Shown piece after piece: positions 38,833-50,836 of a DNA stretch of 64,000 nucleotides (within the stretch, counting starts at the first letter, position 1; each line of letters begins with the position of its first letter). The translations under genes were made by a program, and so were the position numbers. Below the pieces are notes generated by a model. It saw only the letters and a program-made list of their open reading frames with translations. It did not search any database and was not told the origin of the DNA. Source of the DNA: Styela clava (taxonomy: Eukaryota > Chordata > Ascidiacea > Stolidobranchia > Styelidae). The stretch spans positions 17,219,426-17,283,425 of the forward strand of contig NC_135263.1 in NCBI RefSeq assembly GCF_964204865.1, read 5' to 3'.

Positions 38833-40068
38833 TTAATGTGAATCTCTGTTATTATTAATTCTGAAACCCAACTTGGGGTATACAATTGACGGAATCATGA
38901 TGAATTCACTGATTGCAACACCATTTATCCCCCATTGACCTACATTTTCTGTAATGCATTGGTTATACTGCAACTAATTATTTCTTGATGTATATCATGT
39001 TTATGGACGGTGGTTAAAATCAATTTAAGATGTTAAGATTTATATTCATCGCTTAAATTAAATTGATTTTTTCCACATGGTAATCCCATATACCGGAAAC
39101 TAAATTTTTTACATCAGAGCTTGTAAAACTTTCTAATTTTGTTTTATTTGCATAGCGCACTATGTTTGTAATTGTGATATTGTATAGAAAGTGGTCATCA
39201 CAGTAATCGCTTCTATCATTCTGGCTGTAACTGAAATATAGTATTTCTTACTTTTTCTATGTACAGCATTTTCATGTTACTATTTTGTATTTTTTTTCAA
39301 CTATTTGTCAAATTTCAACTATTTTGATACTTTTTATAATGTTGGAACTTAAGTGTTTTGTATGTATTTGCCTAACTCCATCATGTTACCTTTCTCAAAA
39401 TTATGTCATGTTTATTTTCACTTTCCTTCTTATTCAGCTTCAGGGTAATGTATATCCAAGGCGAAGACACTTTTACCTTTAATCTAAATATTGCTCTATA
39501 TTTGCATTTTATAACAGTAAGAGATAAACTTATTTACCCATGGTTTAATTTCAGAATGTTCCTGGCAAACCAATTTTCACTCTTTTTTTAAACGGAATCT
39601 TTCGTAATTTTGTTTTATGTTGCCGTTTCTTTAGATAGAATAATTATGAAAAGATAAAAACTGAAAACAATAATGACTTTTGTTTCCATGTATTGATTAT
39701 AGTAATTCAATTCTTGAGATGTTTCTGAGCATTCAAGTAACTCAATTTTTTGTTTTATAACCAATTCACGCAATTTAATCTGATCACAGCGTAAACCATT
39801 TTCATTTGTGAATGAGCTGAAAATTTCAAAGATATCCAACTGTTTTTGTATGAATGTTTAATATTTTTACTATTTCTCAACATAGATCAGTAAAATTGTA
39901 TATTCCAAGTATTGTTTTATAACAAAATCACTGTAAAATGTTTTGATCACTTTTTCTCAGCTTTCAACTTTTTTAACATGAGTCACCTCTTATGGCACTT
40001 TTTACTCTTCATATAATGAAAATTTCAATACACTCACAGCCAATAATTTATCTTTAGTTTTGTGTTAC

Positions 40069-40074
40069 AATAAA
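40069..40074 (+). terminator. Candidate ANKAR polyadenylation signal
   Basis: AATAAA in a TTACAATAAAACATTT context, about 1.24 kb after the ANKAR stop. Confidence 0.45.
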
Positions 40075-40404
40075 ACATTTAGTTATAAAATTTCAAGTGG
40101 AATCTGTCTATGAGTTTTTGGATTTTTTAGGTCTTGCAGGTGGTATTTCACATCTCGGGACCAAAATGTTTCTGCGTATTGTATACATTGGGCTGTGGCC
40201 ATTATGCGACCTGCTGTAAGGTCTGGCTTGAATGGTATTAGTAAAAATGGTTTTAAAAGTATTATTAAGTGTTCATTATTCAAAAAATTAATTACATGCA
40301 GTAAAATTAAAAAGTGATATAGGGCATGGCATGGCCATTTTATACAGGACGGGGGCCTATCATTTCCACCAGGGACCTAGCCATGTTAGAGCGGCAAATG
40401 GGTA

Positions 40405-40506
40405 CTCCTGAAGTATGCGCACCAAGATGTCGCACAACCTGAACCCTAACCTGGTACACAACCTGAGCTCAGGTTGTGCGCCATCTTGGTGCGCATACCT
40501 CAGGAG
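40405..40506. mobile_element. 102-bp palindromic element, copy 2
   Basis: Same length and ends as the element at 32556, in reverse orientation. The two agree closely through the central loop (AACCTGGTACACAACCTGAG against its complement). Confidence 0.88.
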
Positions 40507-41062
40507 GTCCGGCAAATAAACTCTTCATTCCAATAGATTCTGGAAAATTCAGTTAATATATGAAGCGAGTTTGTATCAACCTTTAACGCGACATAGCATT
40601 TTGTCGTAGCTAGAATAGCCATTAGTAAAATACTCATCTAATTTTGAGTCTACTTGGCATGTGATAACCGATATCAATAATGACCTCACTGTGACTCTAA
40701 CTAGGCACTGGTGAAATATTCCATGATTAACCGTAAACTGATAATACCAGTATTACCAAAACGCCAGGTAATCGTGTTTCATCCATTCGAATTACGCGCA
40801 ACCATTGTATTGTGAAGAACAGTACGCGGTACCGCTGCACGATAATTACGTGGACATACGCAGCATTTTGCACGCAGCGTCACGCGATCGTAGTCGTGTT
40901 GTGGCAACTGCTCGTTACCTAAAGGCAAGGCAGCAAGGCGGGTTTTAATTTATCTGCTGTTTCTGTGTTTGGTACGGCTCTGCAGTGGGGAATAAAACCC
41001 AGGAATTTCTTTGTGAGATTGGGGTGTTGTATACGGGCACGTAGAAATCTTCAACAACTGCA

Positions 41063-44000
41063 ATGGCAGTCGTGAGTCATTTTGCCATGCTTGCATTGTT
41101 ACTTCTTCTGATGTCTTCTGGAATGACTGGGAAAATATCAAAAGTGAGTAAACTTAAGATATTAATGGAATAGATTTAGCATCAATTTATCATTACCGAT
41201 TTCTTGTTAGCTAAATAAAATACTTGGGTCTGTGGATACTCGGGTCTAGTATAGTTTAGTACCACGAGTACTTCCAGTTGGCGTAGCATAACGATTTTTG
41301 CATATGTTATTCATAACCCTCACCTGACTATGCCATCCAAAAATTACGTCACTACGACGTCACCATCACGTCATAGGGATTGCCAAAGTATAATTACGAT
41401 CGCCCGAAATGGCATCTGCGCCGCCGATAAGAACTTGCTAAAGCCGGCGATCTCTCTCCTATCGTGATCGTTGCGACAAGAAAACGAGAGAAATAGCTTG
41501 CTCGATTTTGGGTTATCGTCTGCGCGTTTTGGACGACCATCCGCATACTTCGGTGGGCCTTATTACGCCACTGTGACGTCGGAATGACGTAATTTTTCGG
41601 TGACGTAGTCAGGTGGGGGTTAGGATTGACATATGCAAAAATTGTTGAGCCAAGCCAACTAGAAGTGGATGTGGTACCAAACTACACCAGACCCGGATAC
41701 TCTGTCTTAGAATGTAGGCATTTAATTTATGTTAAAAAATATGTGTTTTAGCCCACACCCAAACAAAATCTTCAGAAGATGGTGGACCTGAGATCTAAAC
41801 ATGGACTCTTAATTCCAATGGATTCTGAAAATTTCAAGAAATATGTTAAGTGAGTTTGTATCAGTTGCAAGTAATGCATTTATTATTTCGTAATCACTCA
41901 TTTATTAGTTAATAATCATTGCTAATGATTTCATTCAGTTTCTAAAATTGACCAACTATCTCCATTTCTTCTTATGATTGCATTTAATGATTTATGCTTC
42001 CTTTTGGCACGTCATTATATCTAAATAATTTAGCTACATTTTGCTAGTGGATTTTTGTATAATTTTTACATCACTGTATGTGCACATGCTAAAAAAAGTC
42101 TCAAAATTTAAGACCTTGTACCAATTAAAAAGCATTTTTAGCTTGAAAACAAATTCTGGTATGTAATTTCATAAGTTGTTCTCAAATGTCAAATCACAGT
42201 TAATTTTACAGATCAAAGCACAGCAAATATTCTATAATAGCCATGTTTACTGCATTGAAGCCAAGTTTTAAATGTGAGATATGTCCTGATGCCAAAAACG
42301 AATTTTCTATGTTAGCGTCGTCTCATGCTGCACAACCATCTGAAACATCGAATATTTTTTTTGTAGTTGTGGATTATCATAATTCACAAGAAGCATTTAG
42401 ATCGGTTAGTGTGGTCATATTGTCATACTTCTTTGATTCAGTCCATATGTCATTTCACTATATTATGGTAGTCTTGATTATCTTATTTGATATGGTGGTG
42501 AATTGCCAGTATCAATCATTAGGGATAGGTTTTTCATCCTGGGGGGAGAAAAGATGCTGAGACTACCCAATCATATATTAGCGACTCGTGGTCTCTCGTC
42601 TGGGTACCAGTCCATGTCAGGTATGAGATTAGTTAGCCTGTCGTTTCAGATGCATGAACTTGATAGTGGAGGAAGCCGACTGACCAGCAGTTACGTGAAC
42701 CACACATCGACGGCTATGAGGCCAGCAATCCTCTCGTACATGATTATCCCTCCGCATTTGAACACACGCTGGGTAATCAGAGGTGTGGTGACGAGCGTAT
42801 TGCTAATGCTTAGCACAACTCGCCATACCGCCAAGCAGGGTGTTTGCACAATTCTTTTTCATATACTCAAGACTCAATAGCCTATATACTTCAACTAGAA
42901 TGTGTTGAGTTTTCATAATCTGAGTTTTAAGAAAAATAGCTTCTAGTATTATAGATTTTAATATTAATGATTCGTTACGACAATCTTGTTGGTTTTTTTT
43001 ACTTTCATTTCACTAAGATAATCCCAGTGATCAGTTCATGTTTAATGCTAGACAGAAGACTGAAAAATAATTGTATTTCGGATATCCTAATTCTAAAATA
43101 GAATTCTAGAATACCCAATTTCTCAGATAGTTACATATCCACATTAAAATTTTGTGATCTTTGTCTGATATCAACTGCGCTTGTTTATTGGTGGTTTTCA
43201 CGTTTCAGATGAAACTAACTCACGTGCCTGGATTCTTTTATTTTCCTGGTGATCGCAAAAGGAAGAAGATCGACACTTATGACTCAAGAAGATCTGGCTA
43301 TAACGCCGTTTCTTTATCACGTTGGTTGGCTGAAATTGAGGGTATAAAGGTAGGTATTGTTATGTCAAATCAGCACTAACCATTATCTCTCTGATCAAAA
43401 TGAAGAGTTTGTTGTTGGGAACATTTCATGTTTCCTATTGATAAAAATATAGTAATTGGCAAAAAGGTGCAAGCGAACCTTCTCAGAAAATTTGAATATA
43501 CTGAATCAAATAAAAGTTTTGTTGTTTAAAATACCTAATGCAACTGATATATAAATATAAAAATGTGGACATTGCTTGCATATAATTTTCTATCAATTTT
43601 GGTCTTATAATCACTTTACTCTGTACACAATTTTGTAATTGTTAGTTTTTTGTTATGGAATGATATGGATGATATGATATCTGTATCATTTTTCTTATTC
43701 ACAAATTCATTTTAATATAAGTGTAAATATACCTTGTCATGAATTTTTTTTTCAAGTTGGAAAAAATGTTTTCATAACTATATTAACTGTTGATTATTTC
43801 ATGTTACAATATTGCTTACAGATTAAAATCATCGTACCTTTCGACTACTCGAAGCTTGCATGGCCGATTGGTATTGCTTTCGTAGTTATGCTGCTAATTA
43901 TATGGAAGCCCCACATAGCAATGCTTATATTGGGAAATAAATTTCTCTGGGGAATTGGAGTTTTGGTAAGATGTCATAAGACAAAATATAGGTTGCAAAA

Positions 44001-45429
44001 TTGCTAATGTAAACTTTATGCAACTGATTATGAACTGGAATTTGTTTTTCTAAACATTAAAAAAATTTACCTTAGTAATGCTAAAATTTATATGATATAG
44101 GCTACCCATTATGGGTTTTCTACTCGTTTCTCCTACTGTCATAATACTTGGCTAGTTATTAATAAGGCATTTGATATGTGTAATATATTCATGAGAAATC
44201 ATTCTCAGAAAATAACTGTTGGATGTGTCTAAGCTTAGTTTTAATTTCTAACTTAGCTCAAAAGCTGTTGCAAAAAAAATAGATTTAAAATAACAGCAAT
44301 GATGCGAATTTGCAATGAGATGAAGTTATGAAATGTTGGTAACCATGGTTCTGTAAATATCTATTAATTATGTTGTCGATTACAGTTTGTCGTCTTATTA
44401 ATGACATCTGGACAAATGTGGAATCATATTAGAAAACCTGCTCAACTCAATAAGAACAGGCAAGGTGGACTAGAATATATTCATGGGAGTCGTGGCGGAC
44501 AATACATTTTTGAATCCTACATTGTAATGGCATTGAATGCTGCAATTACACTGGGCTTTATTTTGCTCAACGAGGTACAAGCAATCAAACATAGGATTAT
44601 TAAAAAAGGTAAGAGGTGCTAAATCACTTTGGTGTGTCATTCCATTGGCTTGTCTTGATGATATTTTGTATGTATCTATACTTTTCTTTTTGTCTAAACA
44701 GTATATATCAATTCTCCAATGTATAAAGTATAAAAGTTTCACTGCCACAGACTGGGGATAACGATTTTCCCAAAATCTTTGTGTGTGTGCTGTAATCAAC
44801 CATCTAGACCAGGGGTGTGCAACCTGAGACCAGGGACACATTCAAATAAATGGGAGAAACCATGTGCTGATCTTATGACATGCGTTGTTCGCTTCGCACA
44901 AGCTAGCTGTTAGGTCATTTTAATGGCATAAAAATTGGACTCGGGGTATGAGCTTTGCAACGCAGAGGGATCGGGAGTACTTGCACATACCAGATTGAAC
45001 TAAATGAAAGAAGTTGTTATGCGAGCCGCACACGATTTAAAATTGGCATATCTCCGCAGGCCACACGATTTTTTTTTGGGCAGCATTTGGCCCGCGGGCC
45101 GCAGGTTGCACACCTCTGATCTAGACAAAACAATTTCAATTCTAAACCAAAATCAGCATTTTTTCATTCTGGAGATTTATTCCTAAAAATTTGTTCTGTT
45201 TGAATTTATTGATATATCGGACATTGGGCGACAAAATGACTGGAGGTCGCAATTTACAACACTGTCTTTACAACACTTTTGAGTCTGGGGATTTTTAAAG
45301 TTTTGTACTTCTTATTTTTCAGCCGTGGGATTCCTTGGCTTTGGCGTCATTGTGATATTCTTCGGTCTTCTCCTTTCTATATTCCGAATGAAGAATCGAA
45401 GTTATCCATTCAGCTTCATTTTCAATTGA
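41063..45429 (+). CDS. TUSC3/MAGT1: OST3/OST6-type oligosaccharyltransferase subunit (TUSC3/MAGT1-like), 7 exons, 328 aa
   Basis: Exons: 41063-41143, 41752-41849, 42212-42404, 43209-43349, 43822-43965, 44386-44608, 45323-45429 (stop TGA). The sum is 987 nt, with all phases consistent. Residues 1-22 form a signal peptide (ALLLLLMSS core). The luminal thioredoxin-like domain has the redox motif CEIC at residues 81-84 and the conserved VPGFFYFPGD segment. Four membrane segments follow from about residue 183 (WPIGIAFVVMLLIIW, LFVVLLMTSGQMWNHIR, VMALNAAITLGFILLNE, GFGVIVIFFGLLLSIF). TSGQMWNHIR and YIHGS are family signatures. The product belongs to the STT3B-containing oligosaccharyltransferase complex in the ER membrane, where the CxxC forms mixed disulfides with substrates during N-glycosylation; MAGT1/TUSC3 are also linked to Mg2+ transport. 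One copy before the vertebrate split would explain why it is equally like both. Donors after exons 3 and 4 are weaker (GTTAGT, GTAGGT). Confidence 0.95.
41242..41694. mobile_element. MITE with long inverted ends and perfect 8-bp target duplication (TUSC3/MAGT1 intron 1)
   Basis: A 453-bp element starting GGGTCTAGTATAGTTTAGTA and ending with the complement of GGGTCTGGTGTAGTTTGGTA. The inverted similarity continues for more than 100 bp, through TTTTTGCATATG and AAAAATTACGTCA. It is flanked by GGATACTC at 41234-41241 and 41695-41702. The superfamily is not clear: long ends and an 8-bp duplication fit several groups. Confidence 0.93.
42530..42838 (-). mobile_element. tRNA-derived SINE, copy 3, reverse orientation (TUSC3/MAGT1 intron 3)
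   Basis: Read on the minus strand from about 42838 it shows GTGCTAAGCATTAGC, a B-box relic GTGTTCAAATGC, GAGAGGATTGCTGG, CTTCCTCCACTATCAAGTTC and CAGACGAGAGACCACG, in the same order as the copies at 33865 and 36618. Confidence 0.85.
44810..45118. mobile_element. hAT-like MITE, CAGGGGTGTGCAACC family, perfect 8-bp duplication (TUSC3/MAGT1 intron 6)
   Basis: A 309-bp element beginning CAGGGGTGTGCAACCT and ending AGGTTGCACACCTCTG, a 15/16 inverted match. It is flanked by ATCTAGAC at 44802-44809 and 45119-45126. Internal TTTGCAACGCAGAGGGAT is shared with the copy at 58198. Confidence 0.95.
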
Positions 45430-47410
45430 ATATTCTAGGCAAATTTGGATATTATACCTATTTAAAATTTAAACCAGAGTCAACAATCGTTTATATTCTT
45501 TTATGAGGTACTGGAGCCAGGTAAACATTAAATACAATATTAAATAATTGAAATACAATATTTAAAAGTCATCCAAAAATGTTAGTTTTATAGATAGATC
45601 ATGTATCCTAATCATGTTTCCAGCATCTTTGCCATACTGAAAATATTTGCCATTTTTTATTGTTGGAACATAGTTGTTCATTAGGAAATGAAACGAGCCT
45701 ACTTGTTTTTTTATGAGAGATTATTCTTCTTCTATTGTCTGCTGTTATAACATTATTTGTCATCTGCATGTTTCCAGTATCATTTTCTGCATTCCTGATG
45801 TGTGTCTGGTGCTATTATTGAGATTAGCTCTTTTTGGTGTTTCTTTAGCTTTTCTTGCATTATGTTCTTAGTTAATTTGTAATCTAGATAATATTTTACA
45901 TGTTAAGTATTTGATAAACCAAACCATGTTGAAATGTCTTAAAAATCTGCCAATTATTAATTGTGGGATTGAAAATTATATATATATAATTTTTTATACC
46001 TAGTCTGCAATACTTATTTTGACTACACTATAGATGTCTGATATGGTGTTGATTTGAACCACCTAACTTGCATACACAATGACACTGCTTCACAATATCT
46101 TAGATTTTACTTAAGTTTGTTATTACCGGTATCTATTTTTGTGCTGCTACTATCGGTAAAAAATAGAATATTTTCTGGCTGTTAGATAAGTATTTTAACA
46201 TCACGAAGAGATTGTTGACTGGCAGCCTGTCGCTAATCGTATAAAAGACATGCTGAATGAAAATTGCGAAAAGAAAGATCATGTCTTGAAGTACATTGTT
46301 TTTATCATTCTGATATAGACTGATAATTCCGAATTCAAAATTTTTGATGTTCCAACATAATTGCAATATATAGGAAAAGTCAACTTGTTTTATTAATTTT
46401 ACCTTTATACGCTGCAATTTTTGCTTTATGCAAACGCAAATTTAATGACGTTTGAATATGGTTATTTTGTGAAAATGTTCAATAAATAAATAAAAATAGA
46501 ACGAATAGGATAGGATTTACATGTTTATCCCGGGGGAGAGGAGGCACCGGCACCTACGGGCGTTTGTTTCAGATTTTTTTTTTAATTATGTTTCACCCGG
46601 ATCACGACGAACCTCTGCACAAGTCTGCAAAGTAAACGGGGCATTATTGCTATTTGCCACCGAGTTATGGAAATTTCAAGATCACAATTATTAATGAAGA
46701 TGAACTTATTGCAAATCTGCCTGCGATGGATTCGGATCTAACTCCAGGCACTAGTACAGGGGTTGGCATCCCCCGCACGCGAGGTTATTTTATGCGGCAC
46801 CGGCGTCGTGAACATTTATCCAAAAAAACTTTTAAAATGTTAAAATAATAAAAAAAAATACCTTACATTTGGTGAAATACACATGATTATATATGCTGCG
46901 TTTTATTCTATTGCTCCGTGATATCATTTTTTTCCCATTATTTCACGTCATTATTGTTCGCTCGCCAGCCGATATTTGCGTTTTATTCGCAACCGGGATG
47001 TTAGGCTTAGTCTGCGCAGCCAAGAAATCTAAAACAGATGTGAGACAATTTCAAGAGTCGTGGTCCTAGACAACAGATCTGGGGGTTATCTGTCGTAATG
47101 AAAGAGCTTAATGTACACTCTGATGTCAACACGTCTGCTGTATCTCAAGTATTGAACTTCATTTTGAAACCAAACACAAAAAAATATTCAAAGATGAATT
47201 TTAAAACAGCAGTTTCTCGTTACAAAAACGAAGTAGCAAAGTTGCATAATATATCGCCAATTGCGGGAAGCCACATTTGGTGATCTTAGATAAGTAGCAA
47301 AAGCTTTGCTTTCTGTATTCGAGCCGAGCCAAATATAAAAGTTCTGAGTGAGGAAAAGCAACGACAGAGATCCCACTAAAATTGAATATTATAGTGAATA
47401 CTTTTGTATA
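45430..47410. other. TUSC3/MAGT1 3' UTR and intergenic region
   Basis: No gene seen. AATAAATAAATAAA at 46481 is the first strong polyadenylation signal after the stop. Short open stretches at 46133-46417, 46654-46848 and 47098-47283 lack domains or splice support. Confidence 0.5.
46481..46494 (+). terminator. Candidate TUSC3/MAGT1 polyadenylation signal
   Basis: Overlapping AATAAA motifs about 1.05 kb after the stop codon. Confidence 0.5.
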
Positions 47411-47420
47411 TATAATGAAA

Positions 47421-48049
47421 ATAGGCTTACCATAGGTCCCACTTTAGGCGGGACAGTCCCGCTTTTTAGCTTCTTGTTCCGCCGTCCCGACAAGTCAGCC
47501 AAAAGTCCCGCTTTTGCGCTCAGCCATCTAGCATAATACACGAACATATTGTTGCTGGTGTAGCGCAACGCTAGCGTACTTACTGAAGGTGAATGCGTTA
47601 TTTTGTTTGTTTTGTTGTTTCCCGCTAACATTGTTAGCGAACGTATCACATGTAAAATCAATTCTAATTGGTCCTGTTCGGACGTTCATTTGAATGTAAC
47701 ATTGAACAACGTTTTTTTAAAGATGTTATCTACAGAGAAGCATGCTTGGGCGAATAAGTAAATAAATTCTCAATGCTTGAAAACGACAGACTATTTCATT
47801 ATTCTTTGTTCCTTTTGCTGTACATAAAAAAAATCTAAATTCGGATCATTTGTATCGTTAGCGTCTATTCTTTTCTATTTTTCGAACTGAACCCGATATT
47901 TAGACAGAGAATATGCGCATGAACTCTCGATGACAATATGGTTAATGAAGACAGCCGGGATTGCTTAAATCTAGGCCTATGTAGTAAAATCGGAAACTGT
48001 AAAGTTACAGGAGGCGTCCCGCTTTGAAGGCAAAAAAATATGGTAACCC
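47421..48049. mobile_element. Non-autonomous DNA transposon with 10-bp target duplication
   Basis: The 629-bp element starts ATAGGCTTACCATAGG and ends CAAAAAAATATGGTAACCC, so the ends pair as TAGGSTTACCATA. The 10-mer TATAATGAAA occurs on both sides (47411-47420 and 48050-48059). GGCGGGACAGTCCCGC near the left end and GGCGTCCCGC near the right end add subterminal symmetry. No transposase. Confidence 0.82.
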
Positions 48050-48401
48050 TATAATGAAAGTAACTATAATATTTGTCGCGAAATTTATTTAAGTACATTG
48101 AAGCAAATAACTTTAGGTAGTGTAAACTATACAAGCAATTTTACGTCAATCTGTATTGTCCTCAGGTATGATTACATAACGCAATTTTTCATGGGCACGC
48201 CAACGTATATTTTGACATTGAACTTTACAAGTTGGCCGTTGGCACAATTGAAAGTCAACTTTGCCGACCCGTGCACTATTACGACGTAAAAATACTCTTT
48301 ACAGCGGCCTATAGCAGGGGCTAGGTTGCTAGGCTATTTGTTGTTAAGCGTTTTCTGATTCCGTGATCGTATTCCAGCGGCCTGTAATCTATAGTTACTA
48401 G

Positions 48402-48581
48402 CAGTGGTGGAATTCAGCCGGTTCGCACCGGTTCTATAGAATCGTCTCACGGAATTTTATATGAGATCAGCGAACCTGTTAGCATTATTGGTTACTGTCA
48501 ATGACTTTTTGTAACAGAGTCGGGTAAAAGATATGACCTCTGTGATGGAAGCGGCTGACAAAAAAGTGAATCTCACCACTG
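48402..48581. mobile_element. hAT-like MITE, CAGTGGTGGAATTC family
   Basis: 180 bp, starting CAGTGGTGGAATTCAGCCGG and ending GTGAATCTCACCACTG. The flanking 8-mers GTTACTAG (48394-48401) and CTTACAAG (48582-48589) agree at 6 of 8 positions, as expected for a somewhat old insertion. Confidence 0.85.
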
Positions 48582-49251
48582 CTTACAAGTAATGGCTATA
48601 AAACGTCTCGCCCCCGACCAAGATTATCCTCACATTTTAAAAAAGCGGTGTTGATTTTGAATAAATAATAAAGGAATTCAATTTCGCTGAAACTGAATAT
48701 TCGGAAAGGATGCCCGTGGATGCAAAAGTATGGGGCTTCGTATGTTTTGGATGTATAGCTCAAGCATGTGACATAGATAGGCTATATATTAGCCCTGGCG
48801 TTCGAGATCTTATCTTGTCGTATGTACTATAAGTTAACTAGAATTGTCATGTTCTCAATGTGTTGCATGTTATCTGTTTGTTGGTTGTTGCGCCACTATT
48901 ATGCAACTGGAGAACTGCTTAATATTTCCATAGACAGAATGCCGCGATTCGCTATGTTTAACTTTTAAATCCGTTGTCCTATGTATTCTCATGATCACGC
49001 ATTGATGTCTCCCTCGAATTACGGTCTATCGAAAGTTAATTTACATAATCTGTGTGTAGGTAGTAGATAGTTATATGAATCTGCTTTCAAAGTTACAAAA
49101 AAGTTTGTAATAAACTTCTCTGCAGCTGTTAGGTTTTCAGCGTTAAGGTCATTTTTATAATTTACCCCTTCCTGTTTGCGTTCTGTGCTTTGAATAACCT
49201 GACATACATTACGTAAATATTTGAGATGATGATATTTTTAAAATATAGATA

Positions 49252-49273
49252 TGCATATATATATATATATATT
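49252..49273. repeat. (AT)n microsatellite
   Basis: A short AT dinucleotide run. Confidence 0.85.
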
Positions 49274-49334
49274 ATGCGTGCACCCTAATATGGGTCGGTT
49301 TAGTGCAAAAAACAGTCAGGGCTTCGTCTTAACT

Positions 49335-49405
49335 CTCAAGCGTCACAAAAAGATTGCCTCCGCAATGTTGCTTACTCTAATGCGTTCTCGCAGGTTCGAA
49401 TCTCG
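49335..49405 (+). mobile_element. tRNA-like fragment with intact B box
   Basis: GCAGGTTCGAATCTCG matches the internal RNA polymerase III B box, and a TTGCTTACTCTAATGCG head precedes it, as in the local SINE family. There is no SINE body afterwards and no foldable complete tRNA that I can see. Confidence 0.4.
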
Positions 49406-50762
49406 TTGGATGATTATGGAAGACACGACAGTTCATTGCGCCAACGCGAGGTATTCTAAATATCCACTGGTAAGTTATGTTACAATCGGTTTTCCCTACT
49501 TCGTGATAAATGTATAAAATCCTATCAAAATTCTTTACAACTCGCGTGTTATGAATGTGGAAAATACCAGTTTATTTCCAAGTTTTAAGTTTTCTGTCTC
49601 AAATGTAATTGATCTCCACTGGATGTTTCGTTGGCGTATCAGTTGGCGACGTATAACTTCCATTTAAAACTTTACCAGATGTCAGCTGATGAGAACGGTA
49701 TTTCAAATTCGAATAATTTGACATTAGTGGCAAAACGTTTTATCGAAATGTTATATTCCCAAATCCCAACCATATACTGATCGACAAGCTCGTGAAATAC
49801 TTTAAAGCATGCTACCGAACACTGTCTGAAATATTAGTGAGAAGATGAAAGCGTCGTGAAATTGGAGTCAGGGGCCCTACAATGTGAAATTTCAAGACGG
49901 CAGACCTGAAAAACTCAATTGTTTATTAAACTACCCCCTTGTGTTTAAAAAAAAAAGGTTGGTAACGCGCGTCAATTGACACGTGTAAATATTGTTTTTG
50001 TAAGTATGGGTTTTAAATGTAATTTCTGGTAAGAGTATATATTTCAGAAATGTGTATTTTAGAATAGATTGTACTGGCGTGGGACTGATCACAGCTAAAC
50101 GCACGGCCCAGCCGTGCAAAAATTTCAATCTTTAATTAATACTAGCGATCAGTGTTACTGCTAGTGTTGAATGACAATTTAGCTATAAAAATAAAATATT
50201 GGCCCAAGAGTATATAGTATCCCATTAGAAATATCAGATATGGCACATTCATGGATTCAATAGTGCAAAACAGGTGGATATACGGTTTGTTTAACGTTTT
50301 TCATAGATCATTTATAAAACAATTTTATAGCCTACAATTGTAGCTTGTAATTGCAGAAATAAATGGGAGATTGTGAGAGCGATTGATCACGTGCCTGTCT
50401 AGACATTTTCACTATTTGTTTGTCCCTACCAAATTGAATCTTATTGTATGTCATGACCTAGTTAAGTGTGTAGCAGAATTGGGTTAGCATTTCATAAAAC
50501 CATGAGTAATCTAATTTTCCCATCATTAATTAATTAATAAATTAAAAATAGTAAGGTATGACCTGAAACCAAGTAGACTAGGTACTGACAATTGGACATG
50601 GGTGTGACTTCTCACTACCTATCAAGAACTTCGGAATAAAGAAGCCTTTGAACATCTCGTAGCCCCCCTTAAATTATCAATTAGTATATAATTTCAAAAA
50701 TATCAAACAAACGACGTTGAATACTAGCCAGAGTGAGCGTCATATCTCTGGTTAACGTAATT

Positions 50763-50768
50763 TTTATT
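50763..50768 (-). terminator. Candidate polyadenylation signal of the TAFA-like gene
   Basis: AATAAA on the minus strand, 69 nt downstream of the TGA at 50837-50839. Confidence 0.6.
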
Positions 50769-50836
50769 AAAAAAATCTCTGGCGTTCGCCACAATGGCGT
50801 TCAAACTTTGAACGTTTAAACTTTCAGTTTTGCATT

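Larger units (their letters stand above)
38833..41062. other. ANKAR 3' UTR and intergenic region
   Basis: This is AT-rich sequence with no coding support. The first clear AATAAA after the ANKAR stop is at 40069-40074, so a 1.2-kb 3' UTR is possible. The palindromic element at 40405-40506 and the presumed promoter/5' UTR of the next gene occupy the rest. The 200 bp before 41063 are relatively GC- and CpG-rich. Confidence 0.5.
48590..50836. other. Intergenic region, no gene seen
   Basis: AT-rich sequence with no recognisable coding exon. The only items are the microsatellite and tRNA-like fragment at 49.25-49.41 kb and, at the right end, the presumed 3' UTR of the minus-strand gene that follows. 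Confidence 0.5.

Noticed and set aside
46756..46800. ACAGGGGTTGGCATCC as another hAT end
   Set aside because: No matching inverted end or target duplication was found nearby, so a single 16-bp resemblance is not enough.
49335..49405. Functional tRNA gene
   Set aside because: Only the B-box region looks tRNA-like. The acceptor and anticodon stems do not pair, and the local SINE family explains the match better.
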